Origin: Bacteroidetes bacterium OLB9
GTDB taxonomy: Bacteria > Bacteroidota > Bacteroidia > Chitinophagales > Saprospiraceae
DNA: 64,000 bases
NCBI GenBank assembly: GCA_001567255.1
Contig: LNBW01000067.1
Coordinates: forward strand, 1 to 64,000
Direction: 5' to 3'
Below are positions 39,066-48,844 of this stretch, piece by piece (positions within the stretch are counted from its first letter, which is position 1; the number at the start of each line of letters is the position of its first letter). A program made the translations under genes and the position numbers. Under the pieces are notes generated by a model that searched no databases, was not told the origin of the DNA, and saw nothing but the letters and a program-made list of their open reading frames with translations.

Positions 39066-40006
39066 TCTTTTACCTCGTCATCATATAAAAATCGGATGTT
39101 TCTTGTCAATCCTTCGTACTTAGTACGTTTGACGGGAGTACCTATAAATAATTCTTCAAAAAGTGGTTCTGACAATTCCATCCATTCCTCTTTTGTCATA
39201 GTCATCAGTCCTGTTTTAGGTATAAAGTCAGGCTCATTATGGGGTGTCGAAAATCGATTCCACGGACAAACTTGCTGACAGATATCGCAACCAAACATCC
39301 AGTCTTCCATTTTACCTTTAAACTCTTCAGGAATACTGTTCTTTAATTCTATCGTCAGGTAAGAAATGCATCGACTTCCATCAAGAATATAGCCTTCAGG
39401 ATGAATGGCCTCTGTCGGACAAGCATCAATGCAGCGGGTACAGGTACCGCAATAGTCACGCATCGGCTGATCATAATCCAATTCTAAATCTAGAATGATT
39501 TCGCCCAGAAAAAAATGAGACCCCTTTTTTGGATTGATGATAATCGTATGTTTACCCATCCATCCGATGCCGCCTCTTTGCGCCCACACACCTTCCATCA
39601 CTGGAGCAGAATCTGTAAAAACCCTACCTTCAATATCGCCAGCAAAGGACTTGATATATTCAAATAAAGCAAGCAATTTTTTCTTCACCACTTTATGATA
39701 ATCCCGTCCATATGCATACATAGAGACCTTGGGCGCAGTAGAATCAGTAGGTTTTTCAGCATTGTAATAGTTGTATGCAAGTGAGATAACACTTTTTGCC
39801 CCTTGAACAAGTAGTCGCGGATCAGTACGAAGGTCAAAATAATTAGCCATATAACTCATCTCTCCATTGAAGCCCTGGTTAAGCCACTGCTCAAGATGCC
39901 TGGCTTCCTCATCAAGATACTCAGCTTTAGAAATGCCGCAAAGGAAAAATCCCAGTTCAACAGCCTTTGCCTTAATTTCCGCAGTCCATTTACTCCTATT
40001 GTCCAT
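39038..40006 (-). CDS. queG: Epoxyqueuosine reductase
   Basis: 322 residues. A cobalamin-binding N-terminal half has YNYYNAEKPT and FTDSAPVMEGVWAQRGGIGWMGKH. Two [4Fe-4S] sites follow: CGTCTRCIDACPTEAI near 195 and CDICQQVCPWN near 250. QueG reduces epoxyqueuosine to queuosine in the wobble position of tRNAs for Asp, Asn, His and Tyr. Its length is normal. Other queuosine genes are not in the window. Convergent overlap with mce is short. Confidence 0.94.
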   Translation of the reverse strand: MDNRSKWTAEIKAKAVELGFFLCGISKAEYLDEEARHLEQWLNQGFNGEMSYMANYFDLRTDPRLLVQGAKSVISLAYNYYNAEKPTDSTAPKVSMYAYGRDYHKVVKKKLLALFEYIKSFAGDIEGRVFTDSAPVMEGVWAQRGGIGWMGKHTIIINPKKGSHFFLGEIILDLELDYDQPMRDYCGTCTRCIDACPTEAIHPEGYILDGSRCISYLTIELKNSIPEEFKGKMEDWMFGCDICQQVCPWNRFSTPHNEPDFIPKTGLMTMTKEEWMELSEPLFEELFIGTPVKRTKYEGLTRNIRFLYDDEVKDHSSFEDIS

Positions 40007-40115
40007 GATTGCCGGTATTAACTATTCATACCATTAAAAGAACTACAAGGTAAAAGTAAATACGGAAAAAAGCAACTATTTTTCTAAAACAAAAAAACTG
40101 ATACAGCAAAGACCA

Positions 40116-40724
40116 TTAAACTCCTCTCAGCAATCCTACCTTATTATCTATGGTTATAACAAAGTTGAAGTTTTCCTTAAATAGCTTGATGGCAATGGCT
40201 AGAAGTATAATTCCAAACACCTTTCGTAGTATGGATACTCCAGCGTCACCTAATTTTTTCTTAATATAATCAGAAAAATACAATGTATAATAGATGACGA
40301 TCGTATTGAGCAATATAGCCACTAAAATATCAATCGTCTGATACCTGGATTTAAGTGATATGATTGTCGTCATAGTACCAGCTCCCGCTATCAAGGGAAA
40401 GGCTATAGGAACTATAGAGCTGGTCGATGATGCTCCCGGGCTTTCTTTAAAGAACCGAACGCCTAAAATCATCTCCAAACCTATGAAAAACAGGATGAGT
40501 GCACCAGCTACAGCAAATGACTGAACATCCAGTCCCAGTAAACGAAGAATACCTTCACCTGCCAATAGAAACGCGACCATCAGCCCCATAGATACGACAG
40601 ATGCTTTCATACTATCTACCACAACACCCTTTTGCTTCATGTCCAGAATGACTGGAATATTTCCGACGATATCAATCACCGAAAACAATACAAGCGAAAC
40701 ACTCAATATATCTGCGAAATTCAT
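40116..40724 (-). CDS. MarC-family membrane protein
   Basis: About 202 residues with six hydrophobic helices and the MarC hallmarks DIVGNIPVILDMKQKG near the N-terminus, GLEMILGVRFF, and PIAFPLIAGAGTMTTIISL near 105. The substrate is unknown for the family; the old multidrug-resistance link is not supported. I use the ATG at 40724 (MNFADILS) because the TTG at 40766 adds a poor extension. It stands alone, divergent from the next gene. Confidence 0.88.
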   Translation of the reverse strand: MNFADILSVSLVLFSVIDIVGNIPVILDMKQKGVVVDSMKASVVSMGLMVAFLLAGEGILRLLGLDVQSFAVAGALILFFIGLEMILGVRFFKESPGASSTSSIVPIAFPLIAGAGTMTTIISLKSRYQTIDILVAILLNTIVIYYTLYFSDYIKKKLGDAGVSILRKVFGIILLAIAIKLFKENFNFVITIDNKVGLLRGV

Positions 40725-41080
40725 AAATAAAATTAAATTCTTAATACACCTCGTAATAAGACGCAAAACAGAATAAAATGTTGCATAAATTAACTTCTCA
40801 AAGCACTATTTTGCACAACATTAACAAAAATTTACCTTTAACAACATATAGAAAAATCCTAATATATTGTACAGTAAATCATTCCATAATCAAAGTATAA
40901 ATTTTCAACCCATAGATCAATTATACGGAAGATCCATGATTAGCTATTCGACTTCAAATGTCTCTATTACCATCTCCCAATCCTCTGATTTTGAATGTGC
41001 TATTTATTAAGACATGAAATCATACAAAAATTAACCCTAAAATGTTTTTACAATGGCATAGTTTCTGATATGCTTTAGGT
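40725..41080. other. Non-coding divergent region
   Basis: About 356 bp between marC and the unknown gene at 41081. It is A/T-rich. I see no exact TAnnTTTG box for either gene, no hairpin and no open frame worth reporting. Confidence 0.4.
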
Positions 41081-41422
41081 ATGGACATTCAGAAAATCAA
41101 CAAACGGCATTTTGAAGAGACTGACAGTCATTACAGAGTCAGTATGGGATTAACCTCCAAGCTCTTGTCATATAAAAATGGTATTTTTCATCTGGAAGTT
41201 ACTATGGGTCACAAGTGGACTAAAAATTATAATGCAACGGCTTCCGAAATCAGCCATATCTGGAAGACAAATCACCCGGAATTGTCTCATGCACTAGGTT
41301 GCAAACTTTTTATCATTGACCTAAAGAAAAACAAGTACAAGGAAAACTTTATCAAATCAGGTGTTCATCCTGGTTATGATGCTTATAAAGGAATCCTCTT
41401 CTACAAAAACTATCTGAACTAA
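41081..41422 (+). CDS. Unknown 113-residue protein
   Basis: No family recognised. The protein is soluble, basic and rich in Lys, Tyr and His, with no signal peptide or membrane helix. Notable are LEVTMGHKWTKNY, SHIWKTNHPEL and a C-terminal KSGVHPGYDAYKGILFY. It lies 38 bp upstream of the acyl-ACP thioesterase gene, but that gene has its own -7 box, so a shared transcript is possible and not certain. The start ATG is the first in frame. Reality as a gene rests on the length of the clean open frame and its fit between neighbours. Confidence 0.6.
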   Translation: MDIQKINKRHFEETDSHYRVSMGLTSKLLSYKNGIFHLEVTMGHKWTKNYNATASEISHIWKTNHPELSHALGCKLFIIDLKKNKYKENFIKSGVHPGYDAYKGILFYKNYLN

Positions 41423-41434
41423 TCTGGGTTTAGT

Positions 41435-41442
41435 TACCTTTG
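41435..41442 (+). promoter_or_regulatory. -7 box of the thioesterase gene
   Basis: TACCTTTG (TAnnTTTG) with transcription start about 12 bp before the ATG at 41460. Confidence 0.5.
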
Positions 41443-41459
41443 GGTCACAAACCGGTTAT

Positions 41460-42188
41460 ATGTCCAATATCCATACCGAAACATTTAAAGTCAGAACGGC
41501 TGAAATCAATCCTTTGAAACAGATGCATCCGCATGCTATGATTCAACTCATGCAGGAAGCTTCTATGCAGCACACCATTCGTGCAGGTGTGTCCGTCTGG
41601 GACATGGAAACCATCCATGCAAGCTGGGTTTTACTCAGGATGGAAGTACGCTTTTATCATTTCCCAGAGCTGAATGAAACCATCAGAGTAGAGACATATC
41701 CTTGTGGCATGGAAGGCTACTTTACATACAGAGATTATAAAATGTATGGCATTGATGGTCGATTATATGCTGAAATAGCTTCACAATGGACACTCATGAA
41801 TACTGATGAGCGCAGGATGATGAGAATCCCTGAGACATTCCGAAATTTAATCCATCACGTGGATAAAATCAGCAAACCAGATTTTAAAATTTATGCACCT
41901 ATTCCACCTTTTAGTGAGCATCAAACCATGGTCAATTACTTCCAGTTGGATTGGAACGGCCATATCAACAATGTACATCTCATCCGCATGGTTATGGAAA
42001 CACTACCTACTGATTTTCACAAACATTACACACTCAAAAAGTTGCAACTCCAGTTTAGACATGAAGCCTTTGTTGATTTACCACTCACCATACGAACTTC
42101 TGACACTTCAGGAGCTATAAAACAACACAGCATCAGCACAAGTGACACTCAGCAAGAAATCCTTCTTGCGCTATCAGAGTGGACGTAA
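41460..42188 (+). CDS. Acyl-ACP thioesterase
   Basis: 242 residues with a double hot-dog fold of the FatA/FatB type. The N-terminal half has RTAEINPLKQMHPHAMIQLMQEASMQH-like spacing (seen in parts), SWVLLRMEVRFYHFPELNE and a substrate-strand EMYPC-like ETYPCGMEGYF. The second half has the catalytic Asn/His region LDWNGHINNVHLIRMVME near 160. It releases fatty acids from acyl carrier protein. Bacterial versions occur in Bacteroidota and often set chain length. Its neighbours do not show a fatty-acid operon. Confidence 0.82.
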   Translation: MSNIHTETFKVRTAEINPLKQMHPHAMIQLMQEASMQHTIRAGVSVWDMETIHASWVLLRMEVRFYHFPELNETIRVETYPCGMEGYFTYRDYKMYGIDGRLYAEIASQWTLMNTDERRMMRIPETFRNLIHHVDKISKPDFKIYAPIPPFSEHQTMVNYFQLDWNGHINNVHLIRMVMETLPTDFHKHYTLKKLQLQFRHEAFVDLPLTIRTSDTSGAIKQHSISTSDTQQEILLALSEWT

Positions 42189-42255
42189 AAATGCCGACCC
42201 AAGGCAGAACAAAAACTGAATCGGGTCGGCCAAACCACTTAACCAAAAAAAATAT

Positions 42256-42552
42256 TTATTGTATCAGAGACTGCAGCTTCATTGCGAGCCCCATATCTCC
42301 TTTTATTTTTACTTTCCCGGTCATAACCGCCATCATAGGGTTGAGGTCACCACTTTTTAGTTTTTCAAAAGTATCCAGATCTGTGCTGATGGTACATGCC
42401 GCTTCTCCGTCTTCAGCTGTTACAATATTACTGTCTCCTGTACCATCAATCAGGATGACATCATCACCAAAAGCAAACTTTAGTTTTGCACCGAAAGGAG
42501 CCACATTGGCTGCTTGTGCTGTTACTGCTTCCAGAATTCCTCCAAAATCCAT
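42256..42552 (-). CDS. SCP2 sterol-carrier-like lipid-binding protein
   Basis: 98 residues, the entire gene one SCP2 domain, with FGAKLKFAFGDDVILIDG, CTISTDLDTFEKLKSGDLNP and MTGKVKIKGDMGLAMKLQSL near the C-terminus. SCP2 domains bind acyl chains or lipids. The gene lies just downstream of acyl-CoA dehydrogenase with a 23-bp gap, so it may hold acyl-CoA substrate for it; this is inferred from the arrangement. The ATG at 42552 is preferred over a TTG 6 bp upstream. Confidence 0.85.
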   Translation of the reverse strand: MDFGGILEAVTAQAANVAPFGAKLKFAFGDDVILIDGTGDSNIVTAEDGEAACTISTDLDTFEKLKSGDLNPMMAVMTGKVKIKGDMGLAMKLQSLIQ

Positions 42553-42575
42553 TTTCAATATTTATATTTAGTTAG

Positions 42576-44389
42576 TTAAAAAATTACTTCATTTTCATCT
42601 TCAAAAATTGTCAATTTATCATCGCTCATCAAGATTTCCTTACGTGCATCCACTTTAGGCAATTCATACTTGAAGAAAAACTTCATGGTATGAACTTTAC
42701 CCCGATAAAAATCGGCACTATATGTTGTATCTCCTTCATTTAAAGCTTGCTGGGCAGCCACTGCCATCTTCAACCACTGATATGCTATTACTATTGTAGA
42801 GGCCAACTCCATAAAAATATTCGCATCAGCCAGATAATTTCTGATATCGCCTTTCATAGCATAACCCATCAAGTATTCCAGTGTTTTCTGAAGTACGCCC
42901 GCTTTTTCTCCTAGTACTTTACCATAAGGTGCCAGTTCAGGATAAGACATAGACTGCATAATCGTCGCTGTGACCCGATCAGACAATAACTTGATCGCTT
43001 TGCCATTTTCCATAGGAATCTTTCTACCCAATAAATCGAGTGAATGTATAGCAGTTGTACCTTCATATATTGCCATAATTCTTACATCGCGAAGATACTG
43101 CTGTAGTGGAAAATCAGTGCAGAATCCATACCCACCGAGAACCTGCAGTCCATTGTCTATAGCAACCCTACCCATCTCGGCAGGATAGGTCTTGGCTATA
43201 GGTGTCAACAATTCTAGCAGCAGATGTGCATCTTTACCTTTCTCACTACTATCACTTTGGGCAATGTCATTGTATTTAGAACATTCCATCAGCAAACTTA
43301 AGGAGCCTTCGACCACTGCTTTCTGAAGCAACAGCATACGCCTTACGTCAGGATGATGAATGATGAGTGTTTGTTCCTTACTATCAGGCTTTTCTCCTGC
43401 ATTGAGTAATCTTGCTCCTTGCAATCGTTCTCTGGCATACTGCAAAGATGCATAATATGCTGCAGCAGCAGTTGAAGCACTAGACAATCCTACATCAATC
43501 CTAGCCCCATTCATCATTTGGAACATGTATTTTAGACCGTGGTGCGCTTCTCCTACCAAGTAACCATAGCAATGATCCTGCTCTCCATACACCAGATGCA
43601 CTGTGCTGTAACCACGCTGACCCATCTTCTGAAAATCAGCTACAGCATGCACATCATTGTCCACAAGCGAACCATCAGCCTGTGGCATTAGTTTTGGAAC
43701 AACGAAAAGAGAAATACCTTTAGTCCCTTCCGGAGCTCCTTCGATTCGTGCCAGTGTCAGGTGTACAAAATTGTCGGTACCTTCATGATCTCCACCTGAT
43801 ATAAAAATCTTCTGGCCTTTGATTTTGTAAAGCCCTGGTTGGTCGGTAGGGTGCGCCGACGTCAAGATGTGTGAAAGAGAACTACCACTTTGTGGCTCTG
43901 TCAATGCCATCGTTCCACTCCACTCACCCGCTAACATCGGCGGAATAAATTTTTTCTTTAATTCATCACTACCAAAAGAAGAAATAAGATGAGCTGCGCC
44001 TGAAGTCAGTCCGATGTATCCTGGCAAATGATTATTAGCTGCCTGAAAAATGTGGATTGCAGCATTATAAAAAGTATAAGGCATCTGCATACCTCCATCC
44101 TCAGCATCAAAATAAGCACCTATCCAGCCATCCTCACCTCCTTTCTTAAATATTTTTTTTACAATAGGATGGGTATGCACCTTACCATCTTTATAGTACG
44201 CGGGATGCTCATCCATTTCTTTGAAATAAGGATAATAATCCTGATCTGCCCAATCTTTGGCTGCGTCTAACAAAATATCCATAGCAGTACGATCGTATCC
44301 TGCATAACGCTCGTACTGGAACAATTCTTCTGCCTTATGAACACTATACAATAGAAACCGTAAGGTTCCATACTCATATAATTTGCCAT
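42576..44389 (-). CDS. Acyl-CoA dehydrogenase, N-terminal frameshift likely
   Basis: About 600 residues, the long Bacteroidota FAD-dependent type. Blocks seen are MALTEPQSGSSLSHI (FAD/active site), KIKGQKIFISGGDHEG, MGQRGYSTVHLVYG, GLQVLGGYGFCTDFPLQQYLRD and IMAIYEGTTAIHSLDLLGRK, with the catalytic base region LYEGT. It oxidises acyl-CoA in beta-oxidation. The annotated frame extends to 44417 with an unlikely N-terminus. An ATG at 44389 begins MANYMSM, which matches the family start and joins TLRFLLYSVHK only if one base is missing at about 44368-44380. Operon partner: SCP2. Confidence 0.9.
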
Positions 44390-44417
44390 AGCAATGTATT
44401 TTAAATATTAAACTCAA

Positions 44418-44957
44418 AGTTTAATTTAAAAGTTCGATATGAACCCATTTTTAATGTGGATTTAACAGTAAATGCTTTCAAAAACAGAGTAGATGCATTT
44501 CAATTTTGAAAAATGACTGCATTGGATTAGCAAAAGGTAGAAATCACAAAGATAATGCATGTCCCAGGTGGAACAATTTAACATCTGTATTCATAAGGAT
44601 ATCAGGCTAAACTGACTCCAGTTCTTTTTTAACAATGTTATTATAAGATAGGTTATCTTGCCCTTACCATCGCACTGTCGGTGGTGTCATCCTTAATAAT
44701 ATTGGTAATAAATTATTAGTTTCCTTGATGCATTGCGCTGGATATTATCGTCGCGACTCAGTAGTAACTGTACTTATTTCCACTAACTGTATCCAACTTT
44801 TCCTACAAAAGCATAATCAAACAGGTTATCAATTAGTGAAAAGGGTTCTATTTTAAGCAAATCCCAAAGTATCTATTGGTCATGTTTTTCCCATCTAATC
44901 AGAATCGCTTTTAAGAGGTCCAAAAAATTATAGGAAGATTTGTATTTTTTATAGTAG
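44418..44957. other. Non-coding region between acyl-CoA dehydrogenase and dnaE2-like gene
   Basis: About 540 bp. It contains the acyl-CoA dehydrogenase promoter (44547-44576) and the distant end of the dnaE2-like transcript. I see no gene in it; a 3'-side open frame at 44873-45115 is antisense-phase noise overlapping dnaE. Confidence 0.5.
44547..44576 (-). promoter_or_regulatory. Promoter of the acyl-CoA dehydrogenase operon
   Basis: On the minus strand, TTG (44574-44576), 19 bp, TATCTTTG (44547-44554). It implies a 5' leader of about 150 nt, long for this window. Confidence 0.65.
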
Positions 44958-47894
44958 TTAATATCGCTCATCTCTGATATACGGCAATTTTTCCATTTTA
45001 TAGACCTCCACACTCGGAAAGCCGAAATCCTCGACCACTTTTCCCATGATAATGTAGATGCCTTTACCTTTAAACGGATATTTGGCAAGGCTCTGCGGAA
45101 AATGTACCGTATCAAAAAAATGCCCTTCTACATCAGTAAGTGTACCGAAATTCATGATTTCACCTTTTATAGTGGTCACCCATTTTCGGCATACATAATG
45201 ACCGACCATCCTAACTGTCTTACCGACGTAATCCTTCATTTGTCGGGCCATTATCTCGCCTCTGAATGCAGTCTGTAGCAGATCAAAAGGATTGCAAAGT
45301 GCGAAGCCCAGCAGCTCTATCTCGTCAAATGCTTGCTCGTGTTCCGTCTCAGCAAGAATCGGCAATGTATAGTGTTCTGGCTCCGTCTCAAAAAGCGTAT
45401 CTGTGTGGACGTGTTTGATCATGGGATTATGCACAGCGTTTTTCTCCCACATGAGCTCGTATTTATTCTTGCCTGTAAATCTAAATGCTCCTATACGGAT
45501 GAGAATTTCGAGCTGTTCTTTGGAGATGTCAATGCGATGAACGAAGTCCATGAGATGGTGATACTCACCGTGTTTTATCCGTTCTGCGACGATAGCATGG
45601 GCTATTTTATGCTCAAGGTTAGCCAGGTGGATGAAGCCAATATAAATAGTGGTGCCGGATATATTAGTCAAAAAAGTGCTGTTATTGATACATGGAGCTT
45701 CGATCTGAGCACCACACATACGCGCTTCGTGAATATACTGTTCAGTCGAATAGAAACCTCCGAAATTGTTAATCACAGCAGTCATAAACTCCAGTGGAAA
45801 GTAGGTTTTAAGGTAGAGACTCTGAAAGGATTCAGCGGCAAAACTTGCTGAGTGTGCCTTGCAAAAGGAGTAGCCACTAAAACTCTCGATTTGCCGCCAT
45901 ACTTCTTGTGCCAGATCGTCCGGATAACCTCGTTCTTTACAATTGTCAAAGTATTTTTGCTGAAGCTGCCTGAAAGTATCTGATGACTTTTTCTTGCCGG
46001 TCATGATACGGCGCAAGATGTCAGATTCGTCCAGATCTAGTCCTGAAAAATGATGGACGATCTTCATCACATCTTCCTGATAAACCATGACGCCGTAGGT
46101 TTCGCCGAGATGTTCTTCAAAGACAGGGTGAAGATAGGCAAAGCTATCAGGTTGATGAAAACGCTGGATGTATTCCCTCATCATGCCCGACTGAGCAACA
46201 CCTGGTCGAATGATTGAACTTGCAGCGACCAGATGTACGTAATCGTCACAACGCAATTTATGCAGAAGGCCCCGCATCGCAGGCGACTCTATGTAGAAGC
46301 ATCCTATACAGTTTCCGGAACGCAGCTGTGCTCTGACATTAGCATCTTCCTTGATTGCAGCAACATTATGAATATCAATGGCTTTGCCTTGATTCTCTTT
46401 AATCAATTCTACCGCATCACGGATATGACCGAGGCCTCGTTGAGACAAAACATCGTACTTGTGATATTGCAAATCTTCAGCTCCATACATATCAAAGTGC
46501 ACAATCGGAAAACCCTTTGGCATCATCTGTAGTGCGGTGTGATAATTGAGTGGCCGCTCGCTGATCAGGATGCCTCCGGCATGGATAGACAGATAGTTAG
46601 GAAACTTCTCAATCATTTTGCCGTATTTGAAGATATGACGAGCAAAAGGGTGATGCCTGTCTGTGGCTTGTGGCTCATGGACGATGAGGTCAATATCTGC
46701 CTTGGGCAGGCCAAGAACCTTGCCCAGTTCACGGATGATGGATTTGCCTTTAAAAGTATTATAAGTAGCCAGCAGAGCGGTATGCTCCTTGCCGTATCGC
46801 TTGAAGATATAATCGGTGACATCATCACGGTCATTCCATGAGAAGTCAATGTCAAAATCAGGTGGCGACGACCGATAAGGATTGATGAAGCGCTCAAAAT
46901 ATAGGTCGAGTTCCAGCGGATCTACATCAGTGATACCAAGATTGTAGGCAACGATGGAGTTGGCACCGGATCCGCGTCCGACATGGAAGTATCCTGCTGA
47001 ATGTGCATATCGGATGATGTCCCAGGTGATTAAAAAATAAGCACAAAAACTCATGTCTCGGATGACTTTAAGTTCCTTCTGTGTGCGTTCTACAGCCTTC
47101 CTATGATTATGCCCATAGCGTCTATTACAGCCATTAATAGCAAGCTTGGTCAGCAGCTTGAAATCATCTGCTTCATCCCCTGTAAATGTGCGGCGATTGT
47201 GTAGCGCACTGGCCTGCATCTCTATCTGACAGTTGTCGATGATTTTTTGAGTATTAGCAATGATATGCGGATACTGACTGAATGTATCGGCGAGCTGCTG
47301 TGGCAAATAGAAAACTTCAGTAGATTTAGCGCAGTCCGTCGGTTGAAGCTTGCCGATGATAATATTGAGGTCGATGCAGCGAAGCAACTTGTGCGCACGA
47401 AATCCATCCTGATCAGCAAATGTCACCGGGCTAAAAATGACGAGTTTATCCGGATAATTGCGGACATAAGAGGAATATAGGTGATTGATCTCCTCCGGGC
47501 GAATACCGACGTATTCGTAGTCTTCGAGCAGTTCGATACCCTTGGGCAGCTTGCGATAGATGATATAGCAGTGCTGTAATGCCGGAGGAATTTTGGGTAG
47601 GACTTGACCACTAAGAGACACTTCAGTCAGTAGGGAGCACAACTCCTTCCAGCCTTCATCATTTCTTGCAATGCCTACATACATCAACTCATTATCTTGA
47701 CGAAATTCAATACCCAGCACAGGTTTAATGCCCTGGGCGCGACATGCCTGCACAAATTGAAAAGCGCAAGATGTATTGTTAATATCAGTCAGTACAAGTG
47801 CCTCTATACCGAATTTTTTTGCCAAGACAGGCAGTTCTTCCGGAGCAATCGTCCCATATCTAAGGCTAAAGTAGGAATGACAATTGAGATACAT
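44958..47894 (-). CDS. dnaE2: Second DNA polymerase III alpha subunit, short error-prone type
   Basis: 978 residues, about 200 shorter than the other DnaE here. The PHP domain is degenerate: LNCHSYFSL is kept, but the TDHGN metal motif of the replicative copy reads LTDINN. The polymerase core holds GRGSGANSIVAYNLG (~307) and catalytic PDFDIDFSWNDR (~345-351). The helix-hairpin-helix and OB-type end follow (VGHYVCRKWVTTIKGEIM). It has the size and features of the DnaE2/ImuC lesion-bypass branch. The usual partners imuA and imuB are not adjacent. Two ATGACGAATT copies flank its -7 box. Confidence 0.85.
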   Translation of the reverse strand: MYLNCHSYFSLRYGTIAPEELPVLAKKFGIEALVLTDINNTSCAFQFVQACRAQGIKPVLGIEFRQDNELMYVGIARNDEGWKELCSLLTEVSLSGQVLPKIPPALQHCYIIYRKLPKGIELLEDYEYVGIRPEEINHLYSSYVRNYPDKLVIFSPVTFADQDGFRAHKLLRCIDLNIIIGKLQPTDCAKSTEVFYLPQQLADTFSQYPHIIANTQKIIDNCQIEMQASALHNRRTFTGDEADDFKLLTKLAINGCNRRYGHNHRKAVERTQKELKVIRDMSFCAYFLITWDIIRYAHSAGYFHVGRGSGANSIVAYNLGITDVDPLELDLYFERFINPYRSSPPDFDIDFSWNDRDDVTDYIFKRYGKEHTALLATYNTFKGKSIIRELGKVLGLPKADIDLIVHEPQATDRHHPFARHIFKYGKMIEKFPNYLSIHAGGILISERPLNYHTALQMMPKGFPIVHFDMYGAEDLQYHKYDVLSQRGLGHIRDAVELIKENQGKAIDIHNVAAIKEDANVRAQLRSGNCIGCFYIESPAMRGLLHKLRCDDYVHLVAASSIIRPGVAQSGMMREYIQRFHQPDSFAYLHPVFEEHLGETYGVMVYQEDVMKIVHHFSGLDLDESDILRRIMTGKKKSSDTFRQLQQKYFDNCKERGYPDDLAQEVWRQIESFSGYSFCKAHSASFAAESFQSLYLKTYFPLEFMTAVINNFGGFYSTEQYIHEARMCGAQIEAPCINNSTFLTNISGTTIYIGFIHLANLEHKIAHAIVAERIKHGEYHHLMDFVHRIDISKEQLEILIRIGAFRFTGKNKYELMWEKNAVHNPMIKHVHTDTLFETEPEHYTLPILAETEHEQAFDEIELLGFALCNPFDLLQTAFRGEIMARQMKDYVGKTVRMVGHYVCRKWVTTIKGEIMNFGTLTDVEGHFFDTVHFPQSLAKYPFKGKGIYIIMGKVVEDFGFPSVEVYKMEKLPYIRDERY

Positions 47895-47917
47895 CGGTCA
47901 GGACTAATTTTAATGTA

Positions 47918-47950
47918 ATGACGAATTTTAATACAAATATATGACGAATT
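47918..47950 (-). promoter_or_regulatory. dnaE2 -7 box flanked by direct repeats
   Basis: The minus-strand -7 box TATATTTG (47934-47941) lies between two copies of ATGACGAATT, at 47918-47927 and 47941-47950, starts 23 bp apart. A third partial copy (GGACTAATT) is at 47901-47909. The layout is what an operator would look like, but no regulator is identified. Confidence 0.55.
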
Positions 47951-48181
47951 ATACAACATATGTAATTTTTATTACTGATTTGTAGCAGTACCGGTTTGTC
48001 AGAATGAATGCAATTGAATAATCAGCTAGGACATCACACCCATTCGTAACAAATTCTAGTGAGTAACATGGGCTATATGTATAATTAGGCCGTTCATCCT
48101 ATATTCATAACTATATTTCTATAGAAAATCAGTAATTATCAATAGAGCCTAAAGCTTATTATTACAATTAAATAAAAGAGC

Positions 48182-48200
48182 GTTGCTTTCAAGCAGCAAC
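48182..48200 (-). terminator. Hairpin after the DUF4160-DUF2442 gene
   Basis: The stem GTTGCT/AGCAAC is followed on the minus strand by GCTCTTTTATTT, a modest intrinsic terminator. It lies in the 352-bp gap 47895-48246, which otherwise holds the dnaE2 promoter and no gene. Confidence 0.45.
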
Positions 48201-48246
48201 AACTATATATAGGATTTTGAGCATCGGTGAGGTCGTCTTTTGACGA

Positions 48247-48789
48247 TTAGGTGTCGTCTTCTTCAATGTCCACACCGAAATGATTGATGTATTCAGGAGA
48301 TATATTGTAATTCCAGACATCCCCGGAAGAACTGACGATCGTATTTGGCCAGTACAACTCTCCCATTTTACCTAATTTAACCAGCTTGACGTAGTCTCTA
48401 TCGTACATTTTTTCCATTCCATTCAGGTGTGAATGATTGTCGATAATCGGTCTGAGAAATACCCGCTTCATAGCACCATTAGACAATCTGCAATCTACAT
48501 ACTTTCGGGTGACATCGAGTATTTCCACTACCTTGATAATATAACTAAGTGGAACTACTTTTCTAAAATCTTTGGTTTCCCAGATATGCATCAATTCGTC
48601 CCTGTGCATATCCGTCCATGCCTGTACAAGCTTATATTTGCTGACCGGGAGGTCACCATTAAACAAGCTACCATCTTCTATCAGGATATCAGCCTCATAC
48701 CCTTCAAAGGTCACTTTGAAGTGAGGCGGATGATAGTCATTGAAAAACATATACACGACTATCCCGAAAAAGTTACTTATTTCGTGCAT
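48247..48789 (-). CDS. DUF4160-DUF2442 fusion protein
   Basis: About 180 residues. Residues 1-70 match DUF4160 (MHEISNFFGIVVYMFFNDY, HPPHFKVTF, DLPVSKYKLVQAWTDMHRDEL). Residues ~80-180 match DUF2442 (VLDVTRKYVDCRLSNGAMKR and YISPEYINHFG-like WNYNISPEYINHF). These domains are usually separate neighbouring genes and are suspected of forming a toxin-antitoxin-like pair; the role is unproven. Here one chain carries both. The TTG at 48807 gives an unnatural extension, so the ATG at 48789 is used. A 16-bp-arm inverted repeat lies just upstream of its promoter. Confidence 0.78.
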   Translation of the reverse strand: MHEISNFFGIVVYMFFNDYHPPHFKVTFEGYEADILIEDGSLFNGDLPVSKYKLVQAWTDMHRDELMHIWETKDFRKVVPLSYIIKVVEILDVTRKYVDCRLSNGAMKRVFLRPIIDNHSHLNGMEKMYDRDYVKLVKLGKMGELYWPNTIVSSSGDVWNYNISPEYINHFGVDIEEDDT

Positions 48790-48823
48790 AGACCTCAGCG
48801 TTGTCAAAAACGTTACAGACGGA

Positions 48824-48831
48824 CAAAGTTA
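48824..48831 (-). promoter_or_regulatory. -7 box of the DUF4160-DUF2442 gene
   Basis: TAACTTTG on the minus strand (TAnnTTTG), about 35 bp before the ATG. Confidence 0.5.
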
Positions 48832-48844
48832 AACAGTATTTCGC

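Noticed and set aside
44873..45115. 80-residue minus-strand open frame
   Set aside because: It overlaps the end of the dnaE2-like gene in another frame and has no recognisable sequence.
45333..45851. 172-residue plus-strand open frame
   Set aside because: It lies wholly antisense to the dnaE2-like gene, which has full motifs; codon content there is a shadow.
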